Numbered from the stretch's first letter, positions 1 to 8,368 are shown. The stretch: DNA of 64,000 bases from Peribacillus simplex NBRC 15720 = DSM 1321 (GCF_002243645.1 NZ_CP017704.1:4978001-5042000), one strand, 5' to 3'. Numbers and translations: made by a program. The notes: a model not told the origin generated them from the letters alone.

Positions 1-822
1 GGAATGGCTTGTGCTTCGGAATTGGAAGCATCAATCCGGCGTATTGGCAGTGAAAATATAGCGGCGTTCATTGCAGAACCTGTTATCGGCGCAGCCGGAG
101 GGGCCATAGTTCCTCCTGATGGTTATTTTCGAAAACTCAAGAAAATCTGCGAAGACAATGATATTTTATTCATTGCCGATGAAGTAATGACCGGATTTGG
201 ACGTACCGGTAGGATGCTTGCTTCCGAATATTGGGATGTGGAACCTGATATCGTAACATTTGGTAAAGGTATGAGTGGGGGGTATACCCCGATAGCGGCC
301 GCAGTAATGACCAAAAACGTGATGGAGCCAATAATGAAAGGCTCGAAGTCAATTATAGGAGGTCATACGCTTAGTGCAAATCCGTTATCGTGTGCGGTAT
401 CTTTGGCCGTTTTAGAATATGTCGAAAGAAATGAACTTGTCGAGAAATCAGCCGACAGAGGGAATTACCTGATTAGGGGCCTGAAAAAGTTGGCAGGGAA
501 GTATTCCTTTATCGGTGATATACGCGGGAGAGGTTTATTGATTGGCATCGAATTTGTCCAGGAAAAAGAAACGAAGGTCCCATTTCCGAAGGAAGCCGAC
601 GTGACCAGTGAAATCATTGAATTGGGAATGAGGAATGGAATACTTCTTTATCCCGCAGCAGCGGGACTTGACGGTGTAACCGGGGCAGCCATCATCATCT
701 CCCCTCCGTTAACGATAACGGAAGAGGAGTGTGCTGAATTGTTAATGAGAGCCGATATAACTTTTGGGCAATTTAATGAATCGATAGGTAAACGGCCATC
801 ACAACAAGGAAGTGAGTCATAG
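1..822 (+). CDS. yodT: Class III aminotransferase, YodT-like (5' truncated by window edge)
   Basis: This is the C-terminal 270 or so residues of a PLP-dependent class III (acetylornithine/beta-alanine type) aminotransferase. The frame stays open to base 1, so the true start lies outside the window. Visible marks are the FIADEVMTGFGRTG block, where the Asp contacts the pyridine nitrogen of PLP, and the TFGKGMSGGY block with the Schiff-base lysine. It heads a run yodT-S-R-Q-P followed by a regulator and kamA, the same gene set as the Bacillus subtilis kamA operon. By that context it probably transaminates the 3-amino group of acetylated beta-lysine to a 3-keto acid (inference). The stop overlaps the next gene's start by one base, implying translational coupling. 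Confidence 0.88.
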   Translation, partial: GMACASELEASIRRIGSENIAAFIAEPVIGAAGGAIVPPDGYFRKLKKICEDNDILFIADEVMTGFGRTGRMLASEYWDVEPDIVTFGKGMSGGYTPIAAAVMTKNVMEPIMKGSKSIIGGHTLSANPLSCAVSLAVLEYVERNELVEKSADRGNYLIRGLKKLAGKYSFIGDIRGRGLLIGIEFVQEKETKVPFPKEADVTSEIIELGMRNGILLYPAAAGLDGVTGAAIIISPPLTITEEECAELLMRADITFGQFNESIGKRPSQQGSES

Positions 823-1535
823 TGGTGGAAAATACATTCCAGAAGATTTGTCGTTTGGAGGATGTCCGCCATCACTTTAAAGATGATCAGTCCATCCTGT
901 TTGGGGGGTTCGGTGGCATAGGGACGCCTCCGGGATTGATCAATCTGATTTTGGAATCAGGTATAAAGGATTTAACCTTGATTGGGAACGATACAGGTTT
1001 CCCTGATATCGGAATCGGAAAACTGGTCACCCAACGCCGTGCAAAAAAAATCATCGTTTCCCATATCGGTTCCAATCCAAATGCAGGACTATTAATGAAC
1101 AATGGAGAACTCGAAGTGGAGTTCTCTCCGCAAGGGACTCTTGTCGAACGAATCCGGGCCGGAGGGATGGGACTAGGTGGGATATTGACTGATATTGGAA
1201 TTGATGCCGATATCGTCCGGGATGGCAAGCAAACCGTAAAGCTAGGTAAGAAAAATTATCTGGTGGAACCGGCATTAACTGCAGATATCGCCATTGTTTA
1301 CGCAGAAATGGCAGATCCTTATGGAAATCTAATATTTGATAAAAGTGCCAGGAACACGAATCCAATCGTGGCTGCGGCCGGACAAATCACTATAGTCGAA
1401 GTCATGCAAATCGTTCCGCTTGGCTCTTTGGATCCAGAGGACATCATTGTTCCGGGTGCCTTTGTGGATTATATCATTCCATCAAAAGGAGTCGATTGGA
1501 AATGGGTTTGGGAACCGAAGATAGAAATAGAATAG
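822..1535 (+). CDS. yodS: CoA-transferase subunit A, YodS-like
   Basis: This is a 237-residue subunit A of a two-subunit 3-oxoacid (acetoacetate/succinyl type) CoA-transferase. The glycine-rich N-terminus (FGGFGGIGTPPGLI) and the internal GTLVERIRAGGMGLGG segment are typical of the AtoD/ScoA side. It starts with GTG inside the TAG stop of yodT, behind GGAAGTGAG. The partner subunit follows with a 34-base overlap. In this cluster it probably transfers CoA to the keto acid made from acetyl-beta-lysine (inference). The family is certain. The substrate is not visible in the sequence. Confidence 0.88.
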   Translation: MVENTFQKICRLEDVRHHFKDDQSILFGGFGGIGTPPGLINLILESGIKDLTLIGNDTGFPDIGIGKLVTQRRAKKIIVSHIGSNPNAGLLMNNGELEVEFSPQGTLVERIRAGGMGLGGILTDIGIDADIVRDGKQTVKLGKKNYLVEPALTADIAIVYAEMADPYGNLIFDKSARNTNPIVAAAGQITIVEVMQIVPLGSLDPEDIIVPGAFVDYIIPSKGVDWKWVWEPKIEIE

Positions 1536-2167
1536 CGAAACGGGCAGCAGCAGAAATAAGCGATGGGATGCTGGTCAATTTGGGAATTGGCATTCCATCA
1601 CTTGTACCGAATCATCTTTTTAATGACCATAAAGTGATGTTTCATGCTGAAAATGGCCTTGTGGGTATTGGCAGTACTCCTGAAACGGGGAAGGAAGATG
1701 CACATCTTTGCAATGCTGGGGGACTGCCGATCACCATTAGAGCCGGTGCTTCTTACTGCGACAGTACTGTTGCATTTGGGATGATACGGCGCGGCAGGGT
1801 GGATATCACGATTCTAGGAGCACTTCAAGTAAGTCAAGCGGGGGATCTCGCTAATTGGATTGTACCGGGAAAGCGGGTGCCAGGCATGGGCGGTGCCATG
1901 GAATTGGCTGCAAAGGCAAAAAAGGTCATTGTCTTGATGGAACATAACGATAAAACGGGCATGTCAAAATTAGTAAAAAAATGTACGTTGCCGTTAACTG
2001 CCAAGAAATGCGTACATATGATCATCACCGAATTAGGCGTGTTTTCCGTAACTTCGGAGGGCCTCCTATTAACTGATGTATTTGATACGTCCAGCATTCA
2101 GGAAATCAGGCATCGGACCGAAGCCTCGTTTACCGTCTCTGAAAACATCCATATTTTAAAAGAATGA
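1502..2167 (+). CDS. yodR: CoA-transferase subunit B, YodR-like
   Basis: This is subunit B (AtoA/ScoB type), about 221 residues, carrying the catalytic glutamate in the FHAENGLVGIG motif (codon at 1649). AAAAGGAG lies at 1484-1491. TTG at 1496 is only 4 bases away, so ATG at 1502 is preferred, although TTG cannot be excluded. The gene overlaps the end of yodS, as is usual for subunit pairs that must be made in equal amounts. The GGLP motif and the late PGKRVPGMGGAMEL segment are further family marks. Function is as for the partner: CoA transfer to a lysine-derived keto acid (inference from the operon). Confidence 0.88.
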   Translation: MGLGTEDRNRIAKRAAAEISDGMLVNLGIGIPSLVPNHLFNDHKVMFHAENGLVGIGSTPETGKEDAHLCNAGGLPITIRAGASYCDSTVAFGMIRRGRVDITILGALQVSQAGDLANWIVPGKRVPGMGGAMELAAKAKKVIVLMEHNDKTGMSKLVKKCTLPLTAKKCVHMIITELGVFSVTSEGLLLTDVFDTSSIQEIRHRTEASFTVSENIHILKE

Positions 2168-2182
2168 GAGAGGAGAATGCAT

Positions 2183-3448
2183 ATGTATGAGGAAAAAATA
2201 AGAACATGGTTGAATGAACATCGGATGAATGGGGTTCAGCTTTTGCAAAAACTGGTTCAGGAACCGAGCAAAAGGGGGCAAGAAGGAAGTGCACAAGCCA
2301 TTGTGGTCGAGAAGTGCAGACAACTTGGTCTAGAAATAGATCTTTGGGAAATCGGGGATGAACAATTAAGAAAACATCCCCATTTTTATTGCGACCGCAG
2401 GGATTTTAAAGGAAATCCGAACCTTGTGGCTATTAAAAGAGGAACAGGCAAGGGGAAATCCCTTATTTTAAACGGACATATTGATGTAGTTCCTGAAGGA
2501 GATCATGCAGCATGGCACGATGAACCCTATAGCGGCAAGTTAATAGACGGGAAAGTTTTCGGGCGGGGAACTACGGATATGAAAGGCGGCAATGTATCTT
2601 TATTGCTGGCCATTGAAGCGATCGTCGAATCTGGAATCCAATTGAAGGGAGATGTGATATTCCAGAGTGTGATTGAAGAGGAAAGCGGTGGTGCCGGCAC
2701 ACTTGCGGCAGTCTTACGGGGGTACAAAGCTGATGGTGCAATCATTCCGGAGCCTACAAATATGAAACTATTCCCTTTACAGCAAGGTTCGATGTGGTTT
2801 CGACTAAGAATAAAAGGCAAGTCTGCACATGGAGGCACGAGGTATGAAGGAGTCAGTGCAATAGATAAAGCGGTTGGTGTAATGAAAGAAATCAAGATGC
2901 TTGAACAAGAACGGAATGAGTCACTCCGTCATTCACTCTATAAAAATGTCCCTATCCCCATTCCAATCAACATAGGAAGCATTCAAAGCGGGAATTGGCC
3001 TTCCTCCGTGCCGGATACAGCCGTTCTGGAAGGTAGATTCGGCATCGCCCCGACAGAAACCATGGATGAGGCACAAAAATCGCTGAAGGAGCGAATAGAC
3101 GCTTTAAACCAGAGTGATGCATGGTTCAAAGAAAAACCTATTGAATTAGAATGGTTTGGGGCCAGATGGCTGCCTGGCAATCTCGAAATAAATCACCCGC
3201 TCATGAAGACAATTGGCACATACTATGAAAAAGTGGTAGGGGAAGAACCGCTTGTCGAAGCGTCCCCTTGGGCGACGGATGGAGGGTATCTTTCATCGGT
3301 TGGCTCTACCCCCGTAGTTGTGTTTGGACCAGGGGAAACGAAGATGGCCCATGATTCGAACGAATATATAGAGGTGGATAAAATGATGGAGGTTGCGGAA
3401 ATCATCGCATTGACCATTATTGAATGGTGTGGGGTGGACCAGGAATAA
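2183..3448 (+). CDS. yodQ: M20 family metallo-deacylase/peptidase, YodQ-like
   Basis: This is a 421-residue member of the ArgE/DapE/ACY1 zinc hydrolases. Metal-binding elements are visible in order: GHIDVVP (His and catalytic Asp), GRGTTDMKGG (bridging Asp), the catalytic-base pair in VIEEESGG, PEPT, and the C-terminal His in AHDSNEY. Two in-frame ATGs exist. The one at 2183 has a proper 7-base gap from GAGAGGAG, while 2177 is too close. In the lysine cluster it is the natural candidate to remove the N-acetyl group added by the downstream acetyltransferase (inference from the pathway). Sequence alone cannot separate deacylase from peptidase. Confidence 0.85.
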   Translation: MYEEKIRTWLNEHRMNGVQLLQKLVQEPSKRGQEGSAQAIVVEKCRQLGLEIDLWEIGDEQLRKHPHFYCDRRDFKGNPNLVAIKRGTGKGKSLILNGHIDVVPEGDHAAWHDEPYSGKLIDGKVFGRGTTDMKGGNVSLLLAIEAIVESGIQLKGDVIFQSVIEEESGGAGTLAAVLRGYKADGAIIPEPTNMKLFPLQQGSMWFRLRIKGKSAHGGTRYEGVSAIDKAVGVMKEIKMLEQERNESLRHSLYKNVPIPIPINIGSIQSGNWPSSVPDTAVLEGRFGIAPTETMDEAQKSLKERIDALNQSDAWFKEKPIELEWFGARWLPGNLEINHPLMKTIGTYYEKVVGEEPLVEASPWATDGGYLSSVGSTPVVVFGPGETKMAHDSNEYIEVDKMMEVAEIIALTIIEWCGVDQE

Positions 3449-3527
3449 TCATTTTTCCCAAGGTCTGATTCCAGGAAGGGTCAGGCCTTTCGCAACAATT
3501 TTCGAAGATGTGAAAGGAGCGGGACAA

Positions 3528-4376
3528 ATGGAGGCTGGAATCATTGAAAAAAGAATTCAAAAGCCAAGGTGCACCATACATATTACGATCGACCATTTTA
3601 ATAAGCGAATAAGGGTTGACGATTATCTAGGTCATTTTCAAGAATGCGTGGAGGAATCTTTGAAGGTTGCTAAAAGCATATCAGCAGAAAAAATCATCTT
3701 CAAGTCACGCAAGGAAAACGTTATGGCATTGCTTGCTCAGGGCTTTTTATATGAAGGAAGCATCGATAAATTCTTTTTGGGAAGCGATTGTTTCTTCCTC
3801 GTTAAGTATAACCGGAATGAAAGGCGCAACAGTGCAGAATGGGAAAAGGAAGATCAAATCCTTTCCGATGTTCAGAGTCTGCCGATAAAATCAGGAATAG
3901 ATGATCCGCCGTCAGCCTATCAAGGCCGTAAAGCAGAAGTTACAGATGCACTTCAGCTGGCCCAATTGTATGGGAAGGTTTTCGAAGTGTATCCCACACC
4001 GATGAATGATCCGGTATATGTGAAAAAGTGCATGGAAATGGGAACGGTTTTTTATATTTATGTCCATGAAGAGAGGATCGTCAGTGCTGCTTCCGCAGAA
4101 ATTGATTCCTTTTACCATAATGCAGAAATCACTGACTGTGCGACATTGCCGGAACATCGGCAATACGGCTTGATGAAACACTTGATTTTCGCGCTTGAAG
4201 ACTATCTTATTTCACATGGAATTTATTGTATCTATTCGATTGCCCGGTCGCTCTCATTCGGCATGAATGCTGCATTGCATCAGCATGGATACTCGTACCG
4301 CGGACGTTTGGCCAATAATTGTTATATTTTCGATAAAATGGAAGACATGAACCTTTGGGTGAAAAATTTTACTTGA
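3528..4376 (+). CDS. ablB: Beta-lysine N-acetyltransferase (AblB/YodP-like, GNAT)
   Basis: This is a 282-residue protein matching the AblB/YodP family by context and by its C-terminal GNAT core (DCATLPEHRQYGLMKHLIFALEDYL, of which RQYGLM is the acetyl-CoA loop). The frame is open further upstream, but the ATG at 3528 sits 7 bases after GAAAGGAG and is the only start with a good ribosome binding site. Known family role: acetyl-CoA dependent N6-acetylation of beta-lysine. In methanogens the product is an osmolyte. Here the flanking transaminase, CoA-transferase and deacylase suggest a catabolic route instead (inference). It is the last gene before an independently transcribed regulator. Confidence 0.82.
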   Translation: MEAGIIEKRIQKPRCTIHITIDHFNKRIRVDDYLGHFQECVEESLKVAKSISAEKIIFKSRKENVMALLAQGFLYEGSIDKFFLGSDCFFLVKYNRNERRNSAEWEKEDQILSDVQSLPIKSGIDDPPSAYQGRKAEVTDALQLAQLYGKVFEVYPTPMNDPVYVKKCMEMGTVFYIYVHEERIVSAASAEIDSFYHNAEITDCATLPEHRQYGLMKHLIFALEDYLISHGIYCIYSIARSLSFGMNAALHQHGYSYRGRLANNCYIFDKMEDMNLWVKNFT

Positions 4377-4458
4377 ATGCTCATTTTTAGGCGGTTCATG
4401 ACAAGTTTTTGGCATTTCCTCATATACATCTAGCAAGAAGGTCTTAAGGAGGGATATC

Positions 4459-5844
4459 TTGCCAAGTGAATTTTTTAATACAAGTGAAGTGTTGGAAGCG
4501 ATATTAGAAACCATTGATGAAGGCATTCATGTGATAGATCCAAAAGGACAGACCATCTTTTATAACGGAGTGGCGGCCAATCATGATGGGATGAAAAGAA
4601 GTGAGGTGCTAGGGAAACCGTTGCTTGAAGCCTTCCCTTCTTTGAATCATAAATCATCGACCTTACTCCGGGTCATTAAATCTGAAAAACCAATCTACAA
4701 CTATAGTCAATCGTATGTAAATGCACATGGGCGAATCATTGAGACGTTAAATACGACGCTCCCCATATATGTTGATGGGTTTATGATAGGTGCAATAGAA
4801 ATTGCCAAGGATTATTCAAGCTTGAAGCAATTATCTGAAAGGTTAGCTGACCTGGAAAGCTCGCTCAAGACGATCAAAAGTCCTGAAAGGAAAACACCTG
4901 GGAACGGCGGATTGTATTCTTTCACTGAAATCATGACAAGTGATACTGGGTTTAAAGATTTGATATCACAAGGGAAAAAGGCAGCCCGCTCCTCATCATC
5001 AGTATTGGTTTATGGGGAAAGCGGTGTAGGGAAAGAGCTTTTTGTTCAAAGCATCCACCAGGATTCGAGCCGCAGTAAAGAACCATTCATCGCGCAAAAT
5101 TGTGCGGCATTACCAGAAAATTTATTGGAATCGCTTCTATTCGGTACCGCTAAAGGAAGCTACACAGGTGCTATGGAACGCCAGGGATTGTTTGAATTAG
5201 CCAACGGCGGAACCTTGTTTTTGGATGAATTGCAATCGATGCCGATTGACTTGCAGGCAAAGCTTCTGCGTGTGCTTGAAGATGGGTTCATCAGGAGGAT
5301 AGGCGGTCCAAAGAGTGTACAGGTGGATGTCAGGATCATGGCAGCGATGAATATAGATCCTAAAAAGGCAGTATCGGAAAACAGGCTAAGGCCGGATTTA
5401 TTTTACCGATTGAACGTATTGAGCTACGAGCTGCCTCCGCTAAGGGAGCGGATTGATGATATAGAGCTTCTTACTGAACATTTCATATCAATATTTAACA
5501 GTAAATTAGGACTGTCCATAAAAGGCATGGATGAGGAGACAAAGGTTTTTTTTCGGAAATATCATTGGCCTGGAAACGTAAGGGAGCTTAAACATACGAT
5601 AGAATTCATGATGAACCATACGGAGAATGATGTTTTGAACCTTGAAGAATTGCCCCAGTTTTTAAAAAAGCGCATCACTTCCTCATCAGAAAAAATACTT
5701 CCGCTTCGTGAGGCCATGATTGAGATGGAAACGAAATTGATTACCGAGGCCCTTCTTCAAACGAACGGTAACGTTTTCCAGGCATCGAAGCTATTGCAAA
5801 TTCCAAGACAGACCTTGCAATATAAAATAAAAAAACATATTTGA
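4459..5844 (+). CDS. Sigma-54-dependent transcriptional activator (PAS-AAA-HTH, RocR-like)
   Basis: This is a 461-residue bacterial enhancer-binding protein: an N-terminal PAS-like sensor (about 8-125), an AAA+ core (about 155-395) and a C-terminal Fis-type helix-turn-helix (about 437-460, GNVFQASKLLQIPRQTLQ). Walker A is GESGVGKE (186-193) and Walker B is LFLDE. The sigma-54 contact loop reads GSYTGA (233-238), not the canonical GAFTGA. Start is TTG at 4459, 5 bases after AAGGAGGG. The gene separates ablB from kamA, and a sigma-54 promoter lies 69 bases beyond its stop. It most likely activates kamA, and perhaps yodT, in response to lysine or a pathway intermediate (inference). Confidence 0.93.
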   Translation: MPSEFFNTSEVLEAILETIDEGIHVIDPKGQTIFYNGVAANHDGMKRSEVLGKPLLEAFPSLNHKSSTLLRVIKSEKPIYNYSQSYVNAHGRIIETLNTTLPIYVDGFMIGAIEIAKDYSSLKQLSERLADLESSLKTIKSPERKTPGNGGLYSFTEIMTSDTGFKDLISQGKKAARSSSSVLVYGESGVGKELFVQSIHQDSSRSKEPFIAQNCAALPENLLESLLFGTAKGSYTGAMERQGLFELANGGTLFLDELQSMPIDLQAKLLRVLEDGFIRRIGGPKSVQVDVRIMAAMNIDPKKAVSENRLRPDLFYRLNVLSYELPPLRERIDDIELLTEHFISIFNSKLGLSIKGMDEETKVFFRKYHWPGNVRELKHTIEFMMNHTENDVLNLEELPQFLKKRITSSSEKILPLREAMIEMETKLITEALLQTNGNVFQASKLLQIPRQTLQYKIKKHI

Positions 5845-5847
5845 ATG

Positions 5848-5886
5848 GAAAAAGTCCGGATGCAGCCAGCAGTCCGGTTTTTTTTA
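5848..5886 (+). terminator. Rho-independent terminator after the sigma-54 activator
   Basis: A CCGGA/TCCGG stem with a 12-base loop is followed by a run of T, directly after the activator's stop. It separates the activator's transcript from the sigma-54 promoter of kamA. Confidence 0.7.
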
Positions 5887-5912
5887 TGGGCCTTCGAATT
5901 TTTGGGTCATTT

Positions 5913-5929
5913 TGGCACCCTTCTTGCAT
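5913..5929 (+). promoter_or_regulatory. Sigma-54 (-24/-12) promoter of kamA
   Basis: TGGCAC (5913-5918), five bases, then TTGCAT (5924-5929) is an essentially perfect match to the sigma-54 consensus, with the invariant GG and GC at the required spacing of ten bases. It lies 34 bases before the kamA start, oriented towards it, immediately downstream of a gene for a sigma-54 activator. Enhancer sites were not identified and may lie within the 3' end of the activator gene. Confidence 0.92.
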
Positions 5930-5963
5930 TTAATACTACTATCATAACTCAGGAGGTATAACC

Positions 5964-7367
5964 ATGTTATTTGACTTATATAAGCCAGATCGCAATTGGA
6001 AAGATATAGAGCTATGGAAAGATGTTACCGAAGAACAATGGAACAACTGGCTGTGGCAGCTTACGAATACGATCCGAACTGTTGATGATTTGAAAAAAGT
6101 GATAAACCTGACTCCGGATGAAGAGGAAGGTGTGAGGATTTCCACAAAAACCATTCCATTGAATATCACCCCATACTATGCTTCGTTAATGAATAAAGAT
6201 GACCCAAGGTGTCCAATCAGAATGCAATCGGTCCCAATCTCGGAAGAAATGCATAAAACCAAATATGACATGGAAGACCCCCTTCATGAGGATGAGGACT
6301 CCCCTGTACCGGGACTGACCCATAGATATCCTGATCGCGTACTTTTTTTGGTGACGAATCAGTGCTCCATGTACTGCCGTTATTGTACGCGAAGACGCTT
6401 TTCAGGCCAAATCGGCATGGGCGTGCCAAAAAAACAATTGGACGCTGCAATCGGTTATATACGTGACACACCGGCAGTTCGGGATGTCCTTATTTCCGGC
6501 GGGGACGGATTATTGATCAATGACACGATCCTTGAATATATCCTCAAAAACTTAAGGGAAATTCCTCATGTTGAAATAATCAGGATAGGTACACGGGCTC
6601 CGGTTGTTTTTCCTCAAAGAATCACTGAAAATTTATGTGCCATTTTAAAAAAATATCATCCGGTTTGGCTGAATACTCATTTCAATACCTCGATAGAAAT
6701 TACTGAGGAGTCAAAGAAAGCATGTGAGATGCTTGCCGATGCAGGTGTACCAGTGGGCAACCAGGCAGTTATTTTAGCGGGGATAAATGACAGTGTCGCA
6801 ATCATGAAAAAGCTGATGCATGATCTTGTTAAGATCCGTGTCCGCCCTTACTATATTTATCAGTGCGATCTATCGGAAGGCATCGGTCATTTCAGGGCTC
6901 CCATTTCAAAAGGGATTGAAATCATCGAGGGGCTCCGAGGCCACACATCAGGGTATGCTGTACCTACCTTCGTCGTCGATGCTCCAGGAGGGGGAGGGAA
7001 AATCACACTGCAGCCGAATTATATCCTTTCACAATCTCCTACAAAAACGGTGCTGCGTAATTTTGAAGGTGTGATAACCACATATCCAGAACCTGAGCAA
7101 TATACACCAGGACTTGCAGATGATTATTTCAAAGGGGTATATCCTGATATGGAAGAAAAACAGTCAGATATAGGTGTATCGGGTTTAATGAACGACAAGC
7201 AATTCAATTTAGTGCCTGAAGGGCTGAAGCGAATGAATCGACGGGAAAATTACGTGACCAACCCAGAGCATGCATCATTGAAAAACCAACGTGAAAAGCG
7301 AGATCTGTTAAAAGAAAAGAAATTCCAGGCACAGCAAAAAAAGAGCACTCCAAAGGGGGATGAATAG
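5964..7367 (+). CDS. kamA: L-lysine 2,3-aminomutase (radical SAM)
   Basis: This is a 467-residue PLP- and SAM-dependent aminomutase that interconverts L-lysine and L-beta-lysine. The radical-SAM cluster motif CxxxCxxC is at Cys134, Cys138 and Cys141 (NQCSMYCRYC). ISGGDGLL and the VDAPGGGGK segment are further family hallmarks, the latter around the PLP lysine region. Length matches Bacillus KamA. The start ATG follows GGAGGT with good spacing. It is preceded by a sigma-54 promoter and its stop lies immediately before yokU. The C-terminal 45 residues are Lys/Arg-rich and low complexity. The enzyme opens the beta-lysine pathway encoded upstream. Confidence 0.96.
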   Translation: MLFDLYKPDRNWKDIELWKDVTEEQWNNWLWQLTNTIRTVDDLKKVINLTPDEEEGVRISTKTIPLNITPYYASLMNKDDPRCPIRMQSVPISEEMHKTKYDMEDPLHEDEDSPVPGLTHRYPDRVLFLVTNQCSMYCRYCTRRRFSGQIGMGVPKKQLDAAIGYIRDTPAVRDVLISGGDGLLINDTILEYILKNLREIPHVEIIRIGTRAPVVFPQRITENLCAILKKYHPVWLNTHFNTSIEITEESKKACEMLADAGVPVGNQAVILAGINDSVAIMKKLMHDLVKIRVRPYYIYQCDLSEGIGHFRAPISKGIEIIEGLRGHTSGYAVPTFVVDAPGGGGKITLQPNYILSQSPTKTVLRNFEGVITTYPEPEQYTPGLADDYFKGVYPDMEEKQSDIGVSGLMNDKQFNLVPEGLKRMNRRENYVTNPEHASLKNQREKRDLLKEKKFQAQQKKSTPKGDE

Positions 7368-7368
7368 C

Positions 7369-7644
7369 ATGGAGACGTGTCCATGGTGTGAGAAAGGGAA
7401 GCTTGCAACAGTAAAGGGGACTGTGTATTGGGAACTGCCGGATGGTACGAGGGCGGTTGAAATTACGGAAACCCCTTCATCTCATTGTGAGAGTTGCGAT
7501 GCTCTTTTTCAAAGTGATGAAATAGTAAAGGAAATTGAAAATCAACTATTTTTAATTGATTCGAAACAGCTTGAAAAACAAACGAAGTACAGTGAGTTAA
7601 TGAACATGAAAAGGCTGTTGAAACGTAATTACTTTGACTTTTAG
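7369..7644 (+). CDS. yokU: YokU family zinc-ribbon protein
   Basis: This is a 91-residue protein with two CxxC pairs (CPWC near the N-terminus and CESC near residue 43), resembling the zinc-binding N-domain of MqsA-like antitoxins. The ATG at 7369 is 9 bases after AAGGGGG. An earlier ATG at 7360 abuts the ribosome site and is unlikely. It begins just after the kamA stop (TAG, 7365-7367) and so is presumably cotranscribed. Bacillus genomes keep yokU next to kamA. Its role is unknown. No DNA-binding helix-turn-helix half is present, so it is not a full MqsA. Confidence 0.78.
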   Translation: METCPWCEKGKLATVKGTVYWELPDGTRAVEITETPSSHCESCDALFQSDEIVKEIENQLFLIDSKQLEKQTKYSELMNMKRLLKRNYFDF

Positions 7645-7676
7645 TGGCAGGGTTTATTACTTTTCCATATATGAAT

Positions 7677-7740
7677 AAATCCCCTCATTTTAGACAGAAC
7701 AGTGTAAACCACTATTTCTATCTTATATGAAGGGGATTTT
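7677..7740 (+). terminator. Long-loop inverted repeat, probable terminator of kamA-yokU
   Basis: AAATCCCCTCAT (7677-7688) pairs with ATGAAGGGGATTT (7727-7739), with one bulged A, followed by TTTTCCC. The loop is about 38 bases, longer than normal for a terminator, so another RNA role is possible. Confidence 0.55.
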
Positions 7741-7771
7741 CCCTTTCACAAAATGAAAGCCTGAGGGTAAA

Positions 7772-7879
7772 TTGGATCATAAGGTTCTGAAGAAATTCCG
7801 CCATCCTTCAAGCTGCATGACAGAACATGCTCCGCGTGTTTTTATGGGACTTGGGCATTTGATTGAAGAAGTAGGTTAA
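7772..7879 (+). CDS. Possible 35-residue peptide or gene remnant
   Basis: A TTG-started frame of 36 codons ends in TAA at 7877. GAGGG stands a few bases before the TTG. The peptide contains HPSSCMTEHAPRVFMGLGH and ends in IEEVG, a composition more like a real protein than random AT-rich sequence. I recognise no family. It could be a small protein, the tail of a decayed gene, or chance. Confidence 0.25.
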   Translation: MDHKVLKKFRHPSSCMTEHAPRVFMGLGHLIEEVG

Positions 7880-8111
7880 ACAAGATTGAAGGACTTCGTT
7901 TCCTTTATCGTAAGGATGTAATCAATATGGAATGAGTACGATATTTAAGTGTAATTCCGTAATATGACGAATGCATTTTATGTTGAAAAATCGTGTATTT
8001 CATAAAATGAGGAAGAAAAAACCAAATTGATTTTTAAAAAAGTGGACGGAAGCGAAAGTTTCCGATATATTAAAGCAGAAATCATAGTTATTTTAGGGGG
8101 GGCTCGACATC

Positions 8112-8354
8112 ATGAGACCATTTTATTTATATTTAATGAAATTTCGACAACCAAAGGAAATTGATGCAATCACTATATTTGCCAATCATGCCTATGAGGA
8201 TCATGGCTTCCCAAAACAATCGACTGATTATAATGAACTGAGCAGTTATTTGGAATTGAATGCAGACTATCTCGAAAGTATGTCAGTATTCGATCAAGCG
8301 TGGGAACAGTATGTCCAAATAGAAGAAGGACTAATATTGGGAGATCAGGAATAG
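8112..8354 (+). CDS. yozE: YozE family SAM-like fold protein
   Basis: This is an 80-residue small acidic protein of the YozE (SAM-like helical bundle) family. The FYLYLMKFR opening, the FANHAYEDHGFPKQSTDY segment and SSYLELNADYL match what I recall of B. subtilis YozE nearly position for position. It follows GGGGGGG and starts with ATG. The sensor kinase begins only 14 bases after the stop, so the two are probably cotranscribed. The biochemical role of the family is unknown. Confidence 0.85.
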   Translation: MRPFYLYLMKFRQPKEIDAITIFANHAYEDHGFPKQSTDYNELSSYLELNADYLESMSVFDQAWEQYVQIEEGLILGDQE

Positions 8355-8368
8355 GGAGGATCGGAAGG

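Larger units (their letters stand above)
7645..8111. other. Intergenic region between yokU and yozE
   Basis: This 467-base gap holds a long inverted repeat near yokU (listed separately), one doubtful short reading frame at 7772-7879 and otherwise AT-rich sequence without a recognisable gene or RNA family. GGGGGGG stands 7 bases before the yozE ATG. No clear sigma-A promoter could be assigned. Confidence 0.5.

Noticed and set aside
4409..4430. TTGGCATTTCCTCATA before the sigma-54 activator, resembling a second -24/-12 promoter
   Set aside because: The -12 GC element is missing (CATA instead of TTGC), so it does not satisfy the sigma-54 consensus.
6820..7074. 84-codon alternate frame inside kamA
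   Set aside because: Shadow of the lysine aminomutase in another frame.
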